Below are positions 22,700 to 34,414 of a stretch of 64,000 nucleotides of DNA, piece after piece. The position numbers and the translations under genes were made by a program. Origin of the DNA: Cynocephalus volans. Taxonomy: Eukaryota > Chordata > Mammalia > Dermoptera > Cynocephalidae. Below the pieces are notes generated by a model. It did no database searches. It had not been told where the DNA came from and saw only the letters and a list, made by a program, of their open reading frames with translations. Within the stretch, counting starts at the first letter, position 1. Each line of letters opens with the position of its first letter. The stretch spans positions 94,455,505 through 94,519,504 of the forward strand of contig NC_084474.1 in assembly GCF_027409185.1 (NCBI RefSeq). The letters run 5' to 3'.

Positions 22700-23215
22700 A
22701 AGAGCTGAGTTTAAGGAAAGGGGCAGTGGCAGATTGCATCTTCCAGAAATGGTAGCCTTGTCTCTCTCCCCCAACAGGTGGCATCTCTTTCCCCTCCCCT
22801 GGAACCAGGAGAGGGGCTGTGAATTCTTCAATCCAGAGAGTACAGAAGTGGCAGTGACACATGTGACTTCTGGAGTGAGCTCGTATAAAGGATGTCGCTT
22901 CTGCCCAGCTCTCTGCGAGCCAGCCACCATGTTATGAGGAGACCAGTCCACATGGACAGGCACATGTGGGTGTCGCCACCACAGCCCCAGCTAACAGCTG
23001 GCACCAACCAGCAGGCATGTGACTGAGCAAGCTTCGGATGACCTCAGCCCTGGCTGTTGAGCCTCAAGGAGCAGAGATGAGCTGTCCCTACAGGGCCTGC
23101 CAGAAGTGCACAGATGTGGCAGCAGACAAGCATTGTCATTGTCTGAATCCACTAATCCACTACATTTGGGATGTTTGTTACACAGCTGTGGTAACTGCAA
23201 CAGAAACTGTTACTT
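22700..23215 (+). mobile_element. Ancient MaLR-type LTR (MLT1-like)
   Basis: Contains GTGACTTCTGGAGTGAGC, CTCGTATAAAGGATGTCGC, CGAGCCAGCCACCATGTTAT and the 3' phrase CACTAATCCACTACATTTGG with TGTTACACAGCTGTGGTAAC. I associate these phrases with old MLT1 subfamilies. A second relative lies at 42.1-42.35 kb. Subfamily is not assigned. Confidence 0.5.
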
Positions 23216-23650
23216 GTGTGTCCTTTCTCTGCTGCAGATGGAGCAAATTCTCTCCATTTTTTCTACTCCCAGTTCTCCATCCCCAGGATTGCACAAACAG
23301 GCTGTGTTACTTAGACCATAAGTTGCAGAACACTGTGATGGTCTGGCACTGAGCAATAAAAAATGTCAGATTACGAGCTAGAGTACAGGAATTAAACTTG
23401 GGGCTGCATTCCCTTAGGGAAAGGGAAGGTGCTTTCTTTGTTTTGGGTTTGGTTTGGCCATTGCCAAACAGTTGCATGATGTTAAGCGGAGTCGTCATTG
23501 AAATTGTATTTGTTGGATGGTGTCCATGTTGGGAGATGAGGGTATGTAGGTGTTGGGCAGACCGTAGTGGGTGCACATTGGTGATCTGGGCCTAACACCC
23601 ATCCCTCCCTCACTGGGTGCAGCCTGAGTGGGGTGGTCAGCCAAGTGTCT

Positions 23651-23665
23651 GCCCTCTGCTGGCCA
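23651..23665 (-). promoter_or_regulatory. CTCF-like motif, minus strand
   Basis: Read on the minus strand the segment is TGGCCAGCAGAGGGC followed by AGAC, a close match to the CTCF core. Occupancy is unknown. Confidence 0.35.
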
Positions 23666-23995
23666 CACAGTGGGCCAGTGACCTAAGGACAAGCAGGTCC
23701 TCTTCCTTGGGATTTGAATCTCGAATAAAGTGATATGGGATTGAACATGATTGGATCTGATTCATGCATTAACCTAGCTCTCAATCCTATGGGCTCTCCC
23801 ATAGCCTTCTGATAAATTTCCTTTTTACTTTGTTAACCAGAATGAGTTTCTGTTGTTTGCGATAAACGGGCTGTAACCGAAGCCTTGCTCTTTTACAACG
23901 ACCCATCACAGTGCGGATGCAGAGGCCGGGCTGGAAAAGGAGAAGCCGAGCCCTGGAATGCCTGTGGGGAGGCTGGTGCCATCAGTTAGCTGGTG

Positions 23996-24067
23996 CAGGT
24001 CAGAGGAGGGAGGCGGGTGTGGTCAGCTGCGCAGGTCAGAGGAGGGAGGCGGGTGTGGTCAGCTGCG
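23996..24067. repeat. Perfect 36-bp tandem duplication
   Basis: Two identical 36-bp copies, 23996-24031 and 24032-24067, each starting CAGGTCAGAGGAGGGAGGCG and ending GTGTGGTCAGCTGCG. The absence of any difference suggests a recent duplication or a variable-number locus. Confidence 0.95.
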
Positions 24068-24069
24068 CA

Positions 24070-27055
24070 GCAGGTAAGAGAAGGCAGTGCCTGGATGGGG
24101 CCGTGGCCATGGAGGGAGGGAAGAAACTGAGTCAGTGAGGCAGAATCCACAGGGGGCTGGGGAGTTCCTTGGGAGGTGGGATGAGGGGCAGCAGAGGGAG
24201 CTGTCCTGAGTGAGTGACTTAGAGGCCCTTGGTGGCGGGCACCATGCTGATGTCACTGGGCAGCACAGAGAGCACATTGCAGGGAGGGGCAGGCTTGGGA
24301 GCTCGGCAGGGAAGGAGGCGTGCTAAGACCCTTGCAATGCGCCTAGGAGGAAGGGGTCTGGGGGGACAGGACTGGGCTGCCCCGAGAGCAGACCAGAAGA
24401 TCCTCACTAGTGTGTGCCTCATGACTGAGGTCACGGAGGGGCAAGACCGCCCAAAGGACAGGGTTTGAGGAGCAGCAGCACTGAGGGGCCCCAGCACTGC
24501 TGCGGCCCCCCCAGGCCTGGCTGTCAGTCCAACTGGGCATAAATCCCCTGGATTCTCAGGGCCCGGGAACCTGCACTTTCCACACGCATCCGAGGGGCGG
24601 TCCCCTGGAACCCAGCCTCTGGTCCCACCTAGCACTTGCCTCCTCTCAAGCTCTCCTGCCTCCTGTGCCTCCCATGGGCACTGTGAGAACGTCCTCGCCC
24701 CAGCACCCACCCAGCTCCAGCCTGTGGCTCCTCACGGGCTCCTGCATCTAGGAGGGCACCAGAATCTCGATGTCGCCCTCACGGGGCACCTCCCACTTCA
24801 CAGAAGAGGACGCTGTGGCTCAGAGATGTGTGGCCCCGGAGACAGCCAGAGAGGAGGGCAGGGAGAGAAGGTCGGCGACAGAGACGGGAGGCAGGGAGGA
24901 GACGGGCCGTGGGCTCCTGGGCACCCACCTCGAGATGCAGCATGTCCACCTGTCGTGCGCCAAAGCCCCACTCTTTCTGTCGCGCCACCGTCCACACCGG
25001 AGAGTTCAATATTCCGACCTTTGTGTTCCCGCAGATGGTGTCTGGCTTGAGAACAAGGATCTAACTTCAGCTCTGCCACTGAGGCTCCAGGAGGAGGAGG
25101 AACGGGGGAGGTGGTGGCCGAGGCTCCTCTCCGCCCTGACCTGCAGGTTCCCCGAGGTGCCGTTGTGGCTGCTGCTTGGCACATCAACCCCACATCCTGT
25201 CTTGTCCTGTCCCTGCACAGATGGGCGCCTGCCACGTGGTCCTCTCTCTGGCTGGGGCTGCTCGGCTGGGATAGCGGCACAGCTCTCGGCCTCCTGCTGC
25301 CCCAGACAGTGAAGGTCACTCTGACACTTTGGTCCTGAGTGGGGGTGTGCTGAATGCGGCCAGGTAGTGGCAGCTGCTGCCGACATCAGCACTATCCCGG
25401 CATGCCCCCCACCCTGTGCCCTCTGCCTGAACTCACCCCAAACACCTGCTCCCTCCACCCTGGGACCCACCCCGGCAAGGCACTGACAGGGTGCGGGCTC
25501 GGGGTGACTGGAGTCAGTGGGGGCTAGGCAGGGTGGCAGGCCAGGCAGGGACCCCATGTATCCCACGGTGTACCCCAGACTCTCCAAGGTCACACGGTTC
25601 ACAGGGAGCACAGCAGAGCCCCTGGCCTCTCCCCTCGTCCATGCCCATCTCCTTGCAGACAAGCCCCTCTCTGTCTGGGCTCCATTTCCTCATCTCTAAA
25701 ATGTGGAGAATGACCCCTGCCCAGCCACCTGCACTTGCAGGACCCTGAGTCACCTGCCCTCGAGACTTGGGCTCCCAGCTATGTAGGGAGAGTTAGACAA
25801 TCGTCACTCGCCCCTCTGTCTCCAGCTCCCAGAATGCCCTGTGCCCTGGAAGAGCCCCCAGGCTCATCGTGAGCCTCCAAGCAGCTCCGACCACTCAGAC
25901 CCGCTGGCAGCCCAAGAGGCGGGTGCATGTCCCCCACCGCCCCTGCGCTGCCCAAGTGCCTGGCTCTTCACACCTGCAGCCAGGAGGTGCAAAATCTAAT
26001 TTGCTCCCCGACACCTCCTCTGGAAACCCCCGAGGCGTGGGCTGCACAGGCTGCAGCAAACCTGAGAAGGTGGCCACAGCTCCAGCCTGGGGGCAGGGGC
26101 GCCTTCCTGGTCCCCCCGACCTGTCCCCGCACCACAGCTGCCACCTCAATGGTGTTGACTTTCTCGGACCCATGGAGAAGAAAATAGTCAATAAACAGCT
26201 TTACGGAAGCTGTAAACCCTGAAGCACAGTCTTTGGGACATAGCAGCCTGGATTTAGACCCTTCTCAGCAGAAGATTTGGGGGCTGGGGGTGGCGTCATC
26301 TGCTCCTGTCTGCCCGGGCAGGAAGCAGCATCCCACAGACACTTCCTGACTGTGCCTTGCAGGGTAGCTACTGTCTCTCAAGGCCGTGGACTCTGCCACC
26401 CTGTGAGGTCTGGAGGGCAGCACCACCCCATAATCCTGAGCCCCTAATTGGAGCTTGGGAAGGGTGAAGGGGGCCCCAGAGAGCTGTGCCTTGTGCTATG
26501 CAAGTTTGGCAGCTGTGGAGAGATGCTGTACCCTGAGCATGAGGCCTGCCTGGTACCCTCAATGCCATGGAGTGCTAGAGCAGTCAGGCCCCTTATGGCC
26601 TCCTCCGTTTTATGGGTTCCCCACCCCCTCACTCCTGGGGACAGGTGTAGGGGAGCCCTAGGGCAGGCTCTTCCCCACCCAGACCCCCTTCTCCATGGCC
26701 CTGGCATGTAGGCTGAGGGGCAGGAAGCAGAGAAGCTCTGACCTAGGAGCAGCAAGGGCCTTGGAGAGCTGCATCTAACCCCCTTTGCTTGCAGAGGGGA
26801 AACTGAGGTCCCAGGAGTGAGGGCTTGTCCTAGGCCCTCAGGGAAGAAGAGGCAGGACCCCCTTCCCCCCATCAAGGCCTGCAGGGCCCAGGGCGGCACT
26901 CAGGCTGGGCCCCTGCACAGGCTGCCTCCTCCTCTAGGGAAGCCCCTCTTGGCAGGGCAGAGGGCTGGGGGCAGCGCCAGCAGGGAGCAGCTGCCCTGGG
27001 CCACCCCCACCGCGAGTGTCACACTATGCCGCCACCAACCCACCTGGTCATACAT
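24070..27055. other. GC-rich single-copy DNA, no gene recognised
   Basis: MIR-like remnants are suggested at about 24740-24840, 25670-25730 (CATTTCCTCATCTCTAAAAT) and 26780-26830. An AATAAA lies at 26189-26194 in AATAGTCAATAAACAGC, without a recognisable exon. Frames of 160-220 codons at 24219-24710, 24770-25319 and 25006-25662 overlap each other on both strands and carry no domain. Confidence 0.5.
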
Positions 27056-27059
27056 TTGT

Positions 27060-27275
27060 ACACAGTCACACTCATACATGCTCACATGCACACACACACA
27101 CACACACACACACAAGTATACACAGTCGTCCTCACAGTCAGCTACATGCACACTCTCACATGCTCACACACATATACACACAGTCACACACAGTCACACA
27201 CATGCACACTCTCACACGCTCACACACACACACAGTCACACATTTACACACACACGCACACACCCACGCTCCCCA
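27060..27275. repeat. CA dinucleotide microsatellite
   Basis: A pure CA run of about 25 bp (27090-27114) inside roughly 215 bp of CACACA/CACAGTCACA/CTCACA sequence. The long Thr/His-rich frames that cross it (26817-27744 plus) are not genes. Confidence 0.95.
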
Positions 27276-27444
27276 CAGCTCCAGTTCTTCCCTGTACTCC
27301 CCCAACAGGTTTCCCCAGGGGATGCACAAGCCCCCCTCCTCGCCATCTGGCCGTGCGTCTGAGTGCCGGCCCAGTACCCGCCTCCTGGCCCAGACCCCCC
27401 CAGGTTCCATCTCATGGGGTCCCGGACAGATGGAGGCAGGCACG

Positions 27445-27572
27445 TGGCTGGCTATGTGGCAGCAGTTTATTGGGGGGCCCGGTGCAGAGGTGGGTGGCAT
27501 CAGCGCAGGGCAGGGCGGCAGGCAGGGGCGAAGTTCTCTCTGGCCCACCGTGGGCCAGGTGACGGCATCCAC
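27445..27572 (-). other. Candidate terminal exon with polyadenylation signal
   Basis: On the minus strand an acceptor-like run GGAGGCTGTTGCTTTGCAG ends just before 27572. An AATAAA hexamer lies 100 bp downstream (27466-27471, context GGGCCCCCCAATAAACTGC). I see no convincing coding frame. It could be the last exon of a non-coding RNA, or the 3' UTR exon of a minus-strand gene such as the one suggested at 42956-43062, but no transcript evidence is available. Confidence 0.25.
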
Positions 27573-28395
27573 CTGCAAAGCAACAGCCTCCATCAACTCC
27601 CAGCTCTGTGCCGGGTGGGTTCTGCAGGGTCAGGGGCAGCAAGTGCTCACCCGACACTGTGCACATGAGAAAGTGGGGCCCAGATGCGGTCTGACCAGGA
27701 GCAGGGAGCAGCCAGGGGAGCCAGGGCGGGACCAGGGGTTCTAGGGCTGGCGGTTTCCAGGAAAGCAGCACCCCTGCGCCCTCCTGCCCACATGGGAGAA
27801 CAATGAGCTGGTCCTCACCGCCTGGAGGAGGCTCCATTTCACAGAGAAGGAAACAGAGGCCCTAAGAGGCGAGCAGCGGTCTGTGGACTCTCCTGGCCCT
27901 GGTCAGGCTCCACGCAGGCCTCACTGCCCATCCCCCTCAATGCAGGCCACTGCCCTGTGCTCCAGCCCTGCCCGCCCACCCTCCTCGCAGCAACCATGCA
28001 CCCATGCTGACAACTCCCGCAGCGGCAGCACCGAGTGCACCTGCAGCTCCCACAGGCCCAGCACAATGAACTCTGCCTAGCCCACCCATGCTGTCCTGCT
28101 CTTAGGGGCACCACCCCCACCTTCCTTCAAGCCACACACAACTGGGACTGTCCTTGGCTCCTCCCTTTGGGTCATCTGGCATCACCTCTAGGCCACCCCA
28201 CTCCAAGCCACCACCCTTTCCCCCTGGATTTGCTACAGCCTCCGGCTGCCCCCTCAAGCCCTGTCATTCTCCAAAAATAGGTCTCAGACTCTGAGCAGCT
28301 CCGTCCATCTCTCCATGACCCCAACTCCCTCCCTCTCCTTCTCTGGCCCCAGCACATGGGAGTCCCTGCCATGGGCTCTGCCAGGCCATGCCCAC
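27573..28395. other. GC-rich single-copy DNA
   Basis: A weak antisense MIR is suggested at about 27830-27870 (CATTTCACAGAGAAGGAAAC). Nothing else is supported. Confidence 0.45.
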
Positions 28396-28399
28396 CTCC

Positions 28400-28548
28400 G
28401 GTATGTGCACCACCCTGTTCCCTCCGCCTGGAATGCTTTTCCCTTGGATACTGGCCAGCTCCTGTGTTGCCTCTAATGTTACCCTCTTCTTAATGATGCC
28501 CACCCAGAGCACCCTGTTTAAAATCACAGCCAGCCTCATGCCCACCCC
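28400..28548 (+). mobile_element. L2 LINE fragment, 5' piece of a split element
   Basis: Sense L2: TTCCCTCCGCCTGGAATGCT, TTTCCCTTGGATACTGGCCA, GATGCCCACCCAGAGCACCC, TGTTTAAAATCACAGCC. It stops where the MaLR LTR begins and its tail seems to resume after it. Confidence 0.65.
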
Positions 28549-28862
28549 TGTTGTGGTCTGAATGCTACACCCCCCAAATTCATACACTGAAATCCTCACC
28601 CCCAAGTGATGAATCAGGAGGTGGGGCCTTTGGGAGGCGATTAGGCATGAGGACAGAACCCTCGTGATGGGACCCGTGCCCCAGAGAGCTCTCTAGACCT
28701 CTTGCTCACGTGAGGACGCAGTGAGCTGGCTGCCTGCAGCGGAAAGAGGCCCTTGACAGAACCGACCCTGCTGGCCCTGATCTTGACAGAACCGTGAGAA
28801 CGACCGTCTGGTGTCGAGGCCACCCAGCCCGTGACGCAGTGTCATGGCGGCAGAGCTGAGCC
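28549..28862 (+). mobile_element. MaLR LTR (MST/MLT1-like)
   Basis: Opens with TGTTGTGGTCTGAATGCTAC, then GAAATCCTCACCCCCAAGTG and GGAGGTGGGGCCTTTGGG. It ends with a diverged AGAACCGTGAGAACGACC and GGCCACCCAGCCCGTGACG. The final bases are too diverged to fix the end exactly. Confidence 0.75.
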
Positions 28863-28869
28863 CCTCCCA

Positions 28870-29045
28870 CACGGCTCCCCTCCCGACCACGATGCTCACT
28901 GGGCCACCTGCATTGCCCAGCGCGACATTCACACCTGCGCATGGAGGCCACAGCTTGTCCCCTGATGTGTCCCTGTGCCCACACCAGGGTCTGGCGCCGA
29001 CACCTTTCACAAGTGCTGGCTGAATGAGTGGATGAGTGTGAGGAC
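28870..29045 (+). mobile_element. L2 LINE tail, 3' piece of a split element
   Basis: GTGTCCCTGTGCCCACACCA, GGGTCTGGCGCCGACACC, CAAGTGCTGGCTGAATGAGT is an L2 3' end in the same orientation as the piece before the MaLR LTR. Confidence 0.5.
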
Positions 29046-29049
29046 AGCT

Positions 29050-31635
29050 GAGCTGTCCCCCCTCCAGACAGGCAAACTTCCCACAGTGAGGACCTGGAAA
29101 CCCAGGGCTCAAGCTCTGTCAGTGAGACCCCCCACCTCCTAACTGCCCCAAGGACAGTCCTATACGCAGTGTCGTGTCCTGGTGATGGTGGTGGTCCTGG
29201 GGCAGCCCCGCAGTGCTAGAGTCTTCTCACCAGAAGGGCCTCCATCCACTCCCATTCCCCCATGTGTCCCCAAGGTCAGGACTATGTATCATCGTTCCCC
29301 TGTCCCTCCCCGACCCCGCCTCCCCACACACACTCTGCCCACATCCAGGGCTGCAGGTCCAGAAGCAAACCCCAAGGAGAGTGTGGCTCCTCTAGGTGCC
29401 TCTCGTCCATTCTGTCACCTGCCAGGGAAATCAGCCTGAGCCCCTAGGAGAGGAGGGGCAGGCCACAGAGGGGCAGGAGCCCTGGCCTTGGGAGGGAAGC
29501 CCAGTGCCCCGCACCCCACCACACACACCCGTCAGCCTGCCCAGATCAAAACTCCACCTGCCCTCCAGGCCCAGCTCTCCTCTCTTCCTCCCAGCCCTGC
29601 AGACACCCAGCAGCCACCTGACCCCACCTGGCACCTACCCACTCTTCACTAACTGCTTCCCTGACCTCCTGCACCACCCCACGATGCCTGTCACCTCCCC
29701 CCCCCCAGGGCCCAGCCACAGGGGCCCCAACAGTGACTGGGTGGGTCATGTAGCACAGGACTTAGAGGACCCTGTCCTGAGAGCCAGCTGGGCCAGGCCA
29801 CACCTTTTCTGCCCGCCTGGTGCAGGCCACACCTCCTCAGTCACAGTCCCTTCACTGGTAAATGGGCCAACTCTCAGCTCCCCCCCACTGCAAGCTGACC
29901 TTGGGGTTCCAGGGATTTTGTGCAATTCAATAGTCCTTCCCAGAGGTCTGGGTGACAGGCTCTGGCGAGGGACATGGGGATGCATGGCCCCCTGGGTCCT
30001 GTGAAGAGCCACTCTGGCCTCTGCCAGCCTTAGCAGATGGCATGTGGCACCTGCAGTTAAGTGGCTTTGGGGGAGGGGGTGGGAGGAGAGAAGGTGGGGT
30101 TTTCCATGGTATCCTCCAGGCCCGGGCCAGGGCCTTTCCCACTCCCCACCACCCCACCCCCAGCCCCTCCAGGCCCTGGCTGTCTCCTGGCCAGGTCTCC
30201 TCACCCCCAGGGCTGGGGGCAGAAGAAGCCCCACCCCGTCTTCCTGCTCCCCAGCCCCAGAGGCCCAGCCCTGCGTCCCCTCCTCTGCGGGCTGAGCCTC
30301 AGCCATATGGCACTTAAATGGATGCTGCCGACAAGACCTTTGGATTGGAACAGATGCGCGGATGCCAGCAGAATGCAGAGAGGCAGGGGCTGGGGGCCGG
30401 GGGTGGGGGCAGGGGCTGGAAAGGGTGAGGCCTGGGCTCTTCCTGAACAGCTGAGCTGCAGGCACTGGGAGCTGGGGAGCCGCCTAGGCTGTGGCAACCC
30501 CTGGCTGCCATCTCAGGGTTCAAGAGGGGTCTCTAGGAACCATACAATGGCAGGGCCACATGTGCTGGAGACAGGAGATGGGGCCAGAGAATGTGGGCCT
30601 TCCAGACTCACACAGTGCAGCCCCCCTGCCCCGTCATGCACAGGCCTCTGCCTCACTCCCCTTCTTCTCCCTCCTGCCTGAGAGCAGCAGAGCCAGGGGA
30701 GACGGGGAACAGAGTCACAGACTCAGACAGGCCCCGTCCTTCTGCCTCAACCCCTGAGCTGCTCCCACATCTTAAAAGAGGGCAGATATTTTGTACTGGC
30801 CCCATTGGGTTGTTTATTCTCCTCTCAGTAAGTATGCCCTGAGAGTCACTGGACCACATGCTGCGCTGGACATCAGACATCAGGCAAACCTGGGTCTCAG
30901 TTCCTGTCTGAGGGGAAATAAAGTCAGGGCAGGAGACAGTCAACAGTCACGAAGAAACCGCCCAAAGAATGGCCCAGGGAGGGCTTGGCTCTCTGTGATG
31001 GCGCCACCGCTGTCCGTGGTGCTGAGAGCACCAGCACCGGCCAGAGGGGACGGCAGAGGTGGGGGGGTCCATGGGGCACTGGTGCCACTGGTCAAGGGCA
31101 GGGGGCCAGGCAGAGCTGAGTGGGGGCATCAGAAAAGCCAGGTAGCCAGATCAGGGGCTGAGAAAGGAAACAGGCCACATGCCAGGCCCAGCCACAGACA
31201 AGAAAGTAACCCACCCACAACGGCAGTGGGGAACACTGAACTGTGAGCCTTACCCTCCCCATGCAAGGGTCCAGGAAGCACACACACGTCCTCCCCAATG
31301 GCCGACCAGGGACAGGGATCGTGGGGCACACAGAGCAGGTGTGCATCTCACCCCCCAAATCCTCTGGAAAACATCTGGCTCCCCACGAGTGCTGGGGTGG
31401 TGACCCGCAGAGCTGTCCTCCCCTCCCGCCTGCCCTGCACACTGAGCCTGCCCCTCCCATGCCCTCACTCAGGCCACAGCCCTCGCCCAGTATCCCTGTC
31501 TCCCACCTCCAGGTCCTCAGGCCCCTTAGCACTGGGCACCCCCAGCCCTGGCCAGCAAGGCAAACACACTGAAGTCACCCCCAGGAGAGGGTGAACTGCC
31601 AAGGGCAGGGCTGCTGTCCCCAGCAGCTGGTGTGG
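29050..31635. other. GC-rich single-copy DNA, no gene recognised
   Basis: Very C/G-rich with short C-runs (for example near 29696-29707). Large overlapping frames exist (29396-30004 plus, 29746-30465 minus, 30061-30681 plus) but have no domain, and their composition follows the local GC content. Confidence 0.5.
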
Positions 31636-31639
31636 GGAG

Positions 31640-31805
31640 GGGGGTCTGGCACTAGAGGTGTTCAGTCCAAGTGACTGAGGAATGAATGAACGGGCGAATG
31701 AGTGAACGAGGCCTGAGGGTCATCTAGGTCAAACCTCCCATTCTGCCCTGAGCTATCTGGACCCAGAGAGGTGACGGGGTTTGCCTGGGGTTGCCCAGGG
31801 TTGCC
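31640..31805. mobile_element. L2 tail followed by weak MIR remnant
   Basis: A sense L2 end at 31645-31710 (TGTTCAGTCCAAGTGACTGA, GGAATGAATGAACGGGCGAA) is followed by CATCTAGGTCAAACCTCCCA and ACCCAGAGAGGTGACGGGG, which may be an antisense MIR or a related old SINE. Confidence 0.4.
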
Positions 31806-32829
31806 CAGCAAGGTGGGGGCATAGCTCAGGTGACAGGTCTCCTCCTCCTTTTCCCCCCACAGGTCAATGGCTGAGTCTCCCCAAGCCCCAAACACTATAG
31901 GGCTGCCCCCGCCCTCATGCAGAACCAGGGCACTCCCCCACTCTGGACCCCCACCCCTAGGCTTCAGTCCAGTCCTGCCCTACTCCTGGGTGTCTCTGGG
32001 CCTCAAGAATCCAGGCGGCTCTGGGGGGCCATTGAAAGTCTGCAAGTAATGAAAAATGTGTGTTTTCCCACCTATCAATGACCCAGCATGGCCAGCTCTT
32101 CGCAGCCCTCCCTGTGAATTGGGCTCTAACACTTCTGTTGCTGGATGTTTTGCTGGGGCTCAAATGCACCTGGGAGGTGGCACCAACCCTGAGTGGGAAG
32201 GGGCGCTAAGGTCTGGTTGTCCCACTCTACTGCCCACTGCTGGCTGCTGGTCCCCGATGGGCCAGTAGGGCCTGGGTCCTTCCCTAGGTGCCCGTCTCCC
32301 CAGGCCAGGTCTTGGCACAGAGCAGGCCCCAGGTAAATGCCCGCAGTCTTTGTGATTACAATAGACAGCGCTAGTCAAGAACCCACTGGGTGCCTCCCAC
32401 GCTGAAGGTTCCCAGGGAATTTTCTCCTTTACCCCTTACAAGGCCCTGTGGGGGAGGAGCTATCAGGGACCCAGGATGTGCAGCCTTTGGGGGTGGGGAG
32501 CTGGGACTTGGCCAGCCCAAGGTCAAAGAGGGAGGAGTTGGTGGGGAAAGGAGTTAGGCTCCCATGCCCGCCACCGCAGTCCTCATTCCTCGCCTTCTGC
32601 CACTGACCCCCAACTCAGTCCCCTGGCTTCTCCCAGACCCCCACTGCAACTACTGGAGGGTCTTGGGGGTAGCCCTGCAGCTGTGGCTTCTCAGCCTTCC
32701 TTGCCTCCTGGGTCTTCAGACCCCAGGGAAGAAGAGCCCATGGGGTCCAGGCACCAGGGTACCAGTTGCTGGAGAGCCTGAGTGGGTCCCGCAGGGTTGC
32801 CAGGAGAGATTCAGGACACAAGTCTGGAC

Positions 32830-32922
32830 TTCAGATAAATGATGAATTATTGTTTTACTGTAAGTATATCCCAAATATTGCATGGGACATACTTATACTA
32901 GAGGATAATTTCTTTATCTGAA
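32830..32922. repeat. 93-bp palindromic hairpin element
   Basis: A long inverted repeat. The left arm starts TTCAGATAAATGATGAATTA and ends GTAAGTATATCCCA (to about 32873). The right arm starts TGGGACATACTTATAC (from about 32881) and ends TCTTTATCTGAA. The loop is about 8 nt (AATATTGC). The arms pair with mismatches over roughly 42 nt. I recall similar palindromes as an ancient interspersed mammalian element, but cannot name the family. The RNA of either strand could fold into a miRNA-like hairpin. Confidence 0.75.
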
Positions 32923-33575
32923 ATCAAGTTCAACTGGACATGTTTTGTTTTAGCTTAACCTGGTGACCCTCGGCAGGGGTGTCTGCTGGGTCGGGCTCTG
33001 ACCAGCAGCGCTCAGCGCCCATCCCTGCTCTGCCCCCACCACACCTGCAGGAGCGGGCACCTACACAGAGTGCCAGGGGCTGGACCAGAGGGAGGGGCCA
33101 GCCGGGCCCTGAGTGGAGGCCAGATGGTCAAGTGGAACCCGAGCCTGAGCCAGTGGCCCAGGCAGCCTCCAGGCCTGGCCACAGATTCAGAGCTGGGACT
33201 CCAGCACAGGCTGCAGCAGTCACAGGTGGGGCCATCTAGAGGGAGTCACCACTCTCTCTGTGCCTGTCCCTCCCACCCCCTGCCCCACCATGGGCATCGG
33301 GTGCCTTCTCTTCATGCCCTTCTCAGTCCCAGTCACCACTTCAGTGACCATCATCACAGGGCCAGTGGGTCCTCACACCCCACACGCCGCTGGCCATGAC
33401 ACTGCCCAGCTCCAAATGCCCTCATTGTCTCACTCACAGTGGGTCAGTTCTCAGCCTAACCTGGATTCACCATCCCCTAAACGGTGATCCTGACCTGCCC
33501 ACCTCCTCTCCATCATCAGCTTTTTGTTCCAGGAAAACATAATTTGCATGCTCCATGCTTTCTGACCTCTTAAAG

Positions 33576-33945
33576 AGTCAGGGCTCAGTCTGTACTCAGC
33601 CTGTGACAAGGATCAGGGCTCAGTGTATGACTGGGATCAGGGCTCAGTGTGTTATTAGGGTCAGGACTCGGCATGTGACCAGGGTCAGAACTCAGTGTGT
33701 GACCAACCGGGGTCAGGGCTCAGCGTGTGACCAGGACCAGGGCTCAGTATGTGACCAGGGTCAGGACTCAGTGTGTGACCAGGGTCAGGGCTGAGTTTGT
33801 GACCAAGGTCAGGGTTTGTGCATGACCAGGGTCAGGGCTCAGCATGTGACCAGGGTTAGGGCTCAGTGTGTGACTGGGGTCAGGGTCTGCACATGACCAC
33901 AGTCAGGGCTCAGTGTGTGACCAGGGTCAGGACTCAGTGACCAGG
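33576..33945 (-). repeat. 24-bp minisatellite array B (inverted)
   Basis: About 15 degenerate copies of GGGTCAGGGCTCAGTGTGTG plus ACCA. This is the reverse complement of the unit in arrays A (17.3 kb) and C (39.15 kb). Some units carry insertions (GACCAACCGGGG) or deletions. No CRISPR-like spacers separate the copies. Confidence 0.9.
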
Positions 33946-34414
33946 ACATACTTGTGTCCACTCAGAAGTGCTGCCTTTGTGGCACCAGGGCCAGGCCACC
34001 TCTGAGCTCCATGCTGCACTGTGCCAGCTACAGGGCCTTCTTGGACCTCAGACACCACACAGAGCCTGAGGGCACAGTGCCCATCCTTGAAGTCACTGTC
34101 AATGTCCCTCAGACACATCATCCTCCCATCCCACTCCCCACTCCACCAAATGGTGCTGGCTGCCCCCCTTGATGGAACCTCAGTGGCCAGAGAGATCTGA
34201 ACCCAGACCCATGTGGGCAGCCACTCCTGTTCACAGGGCCCGATACCAGCCCCACAGGCTGCTGACCTCCTGAGAGACCCCAGGGCTGGCACGACTGGCC
34301 GCTGCCCTCCTGACACCCTTCCCACACTGCCCTGGGTGTAGGAGGGTCCTGAGGGCCGCGAGGCACTCTGGGGGCTGGGCAGACCCTGCTCTGCCCATGC
34401 AAGGGGAGTATCCA

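Noticed and set aside
23307..23576. 89-codon minus-strand frame at 23.3-23.6 kb as a small gene
   Set aside because: The region looks like diverged interspersed-repeat DNA with an AATAAA by chance; no splice or conserved motif was seen.
25006..25662. 218-codon minus-strand frame
   Set aside because: Overlaps long frames on the plus strand and has no recognisable domain or start context.
26817..27744. Thr/His-rich frames of 180-240 codons
   Set aside because: They are driven by the CA microsatellite at 27060-27275.
29396..30681. Overlapping frames of 120-240 codons at 29.4-30.7 kb
   Set aside because: Several frames on both strands are open at once because stop codons are rare in GC-rich DNA. 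No one frame shows a motif or exon borders.
33841..33870. GGGTTAGGG as a telomere-like repeat
   Set aside because: It is a single variant within a 24-bp minisatellite unit, not a TTAGGG array.
33555..33945. CRISPR-like direct repeats
   Set aside because: Units abut with no unique spacers, the period is 24 bp and the context is mammalian. It is a minisatellite.
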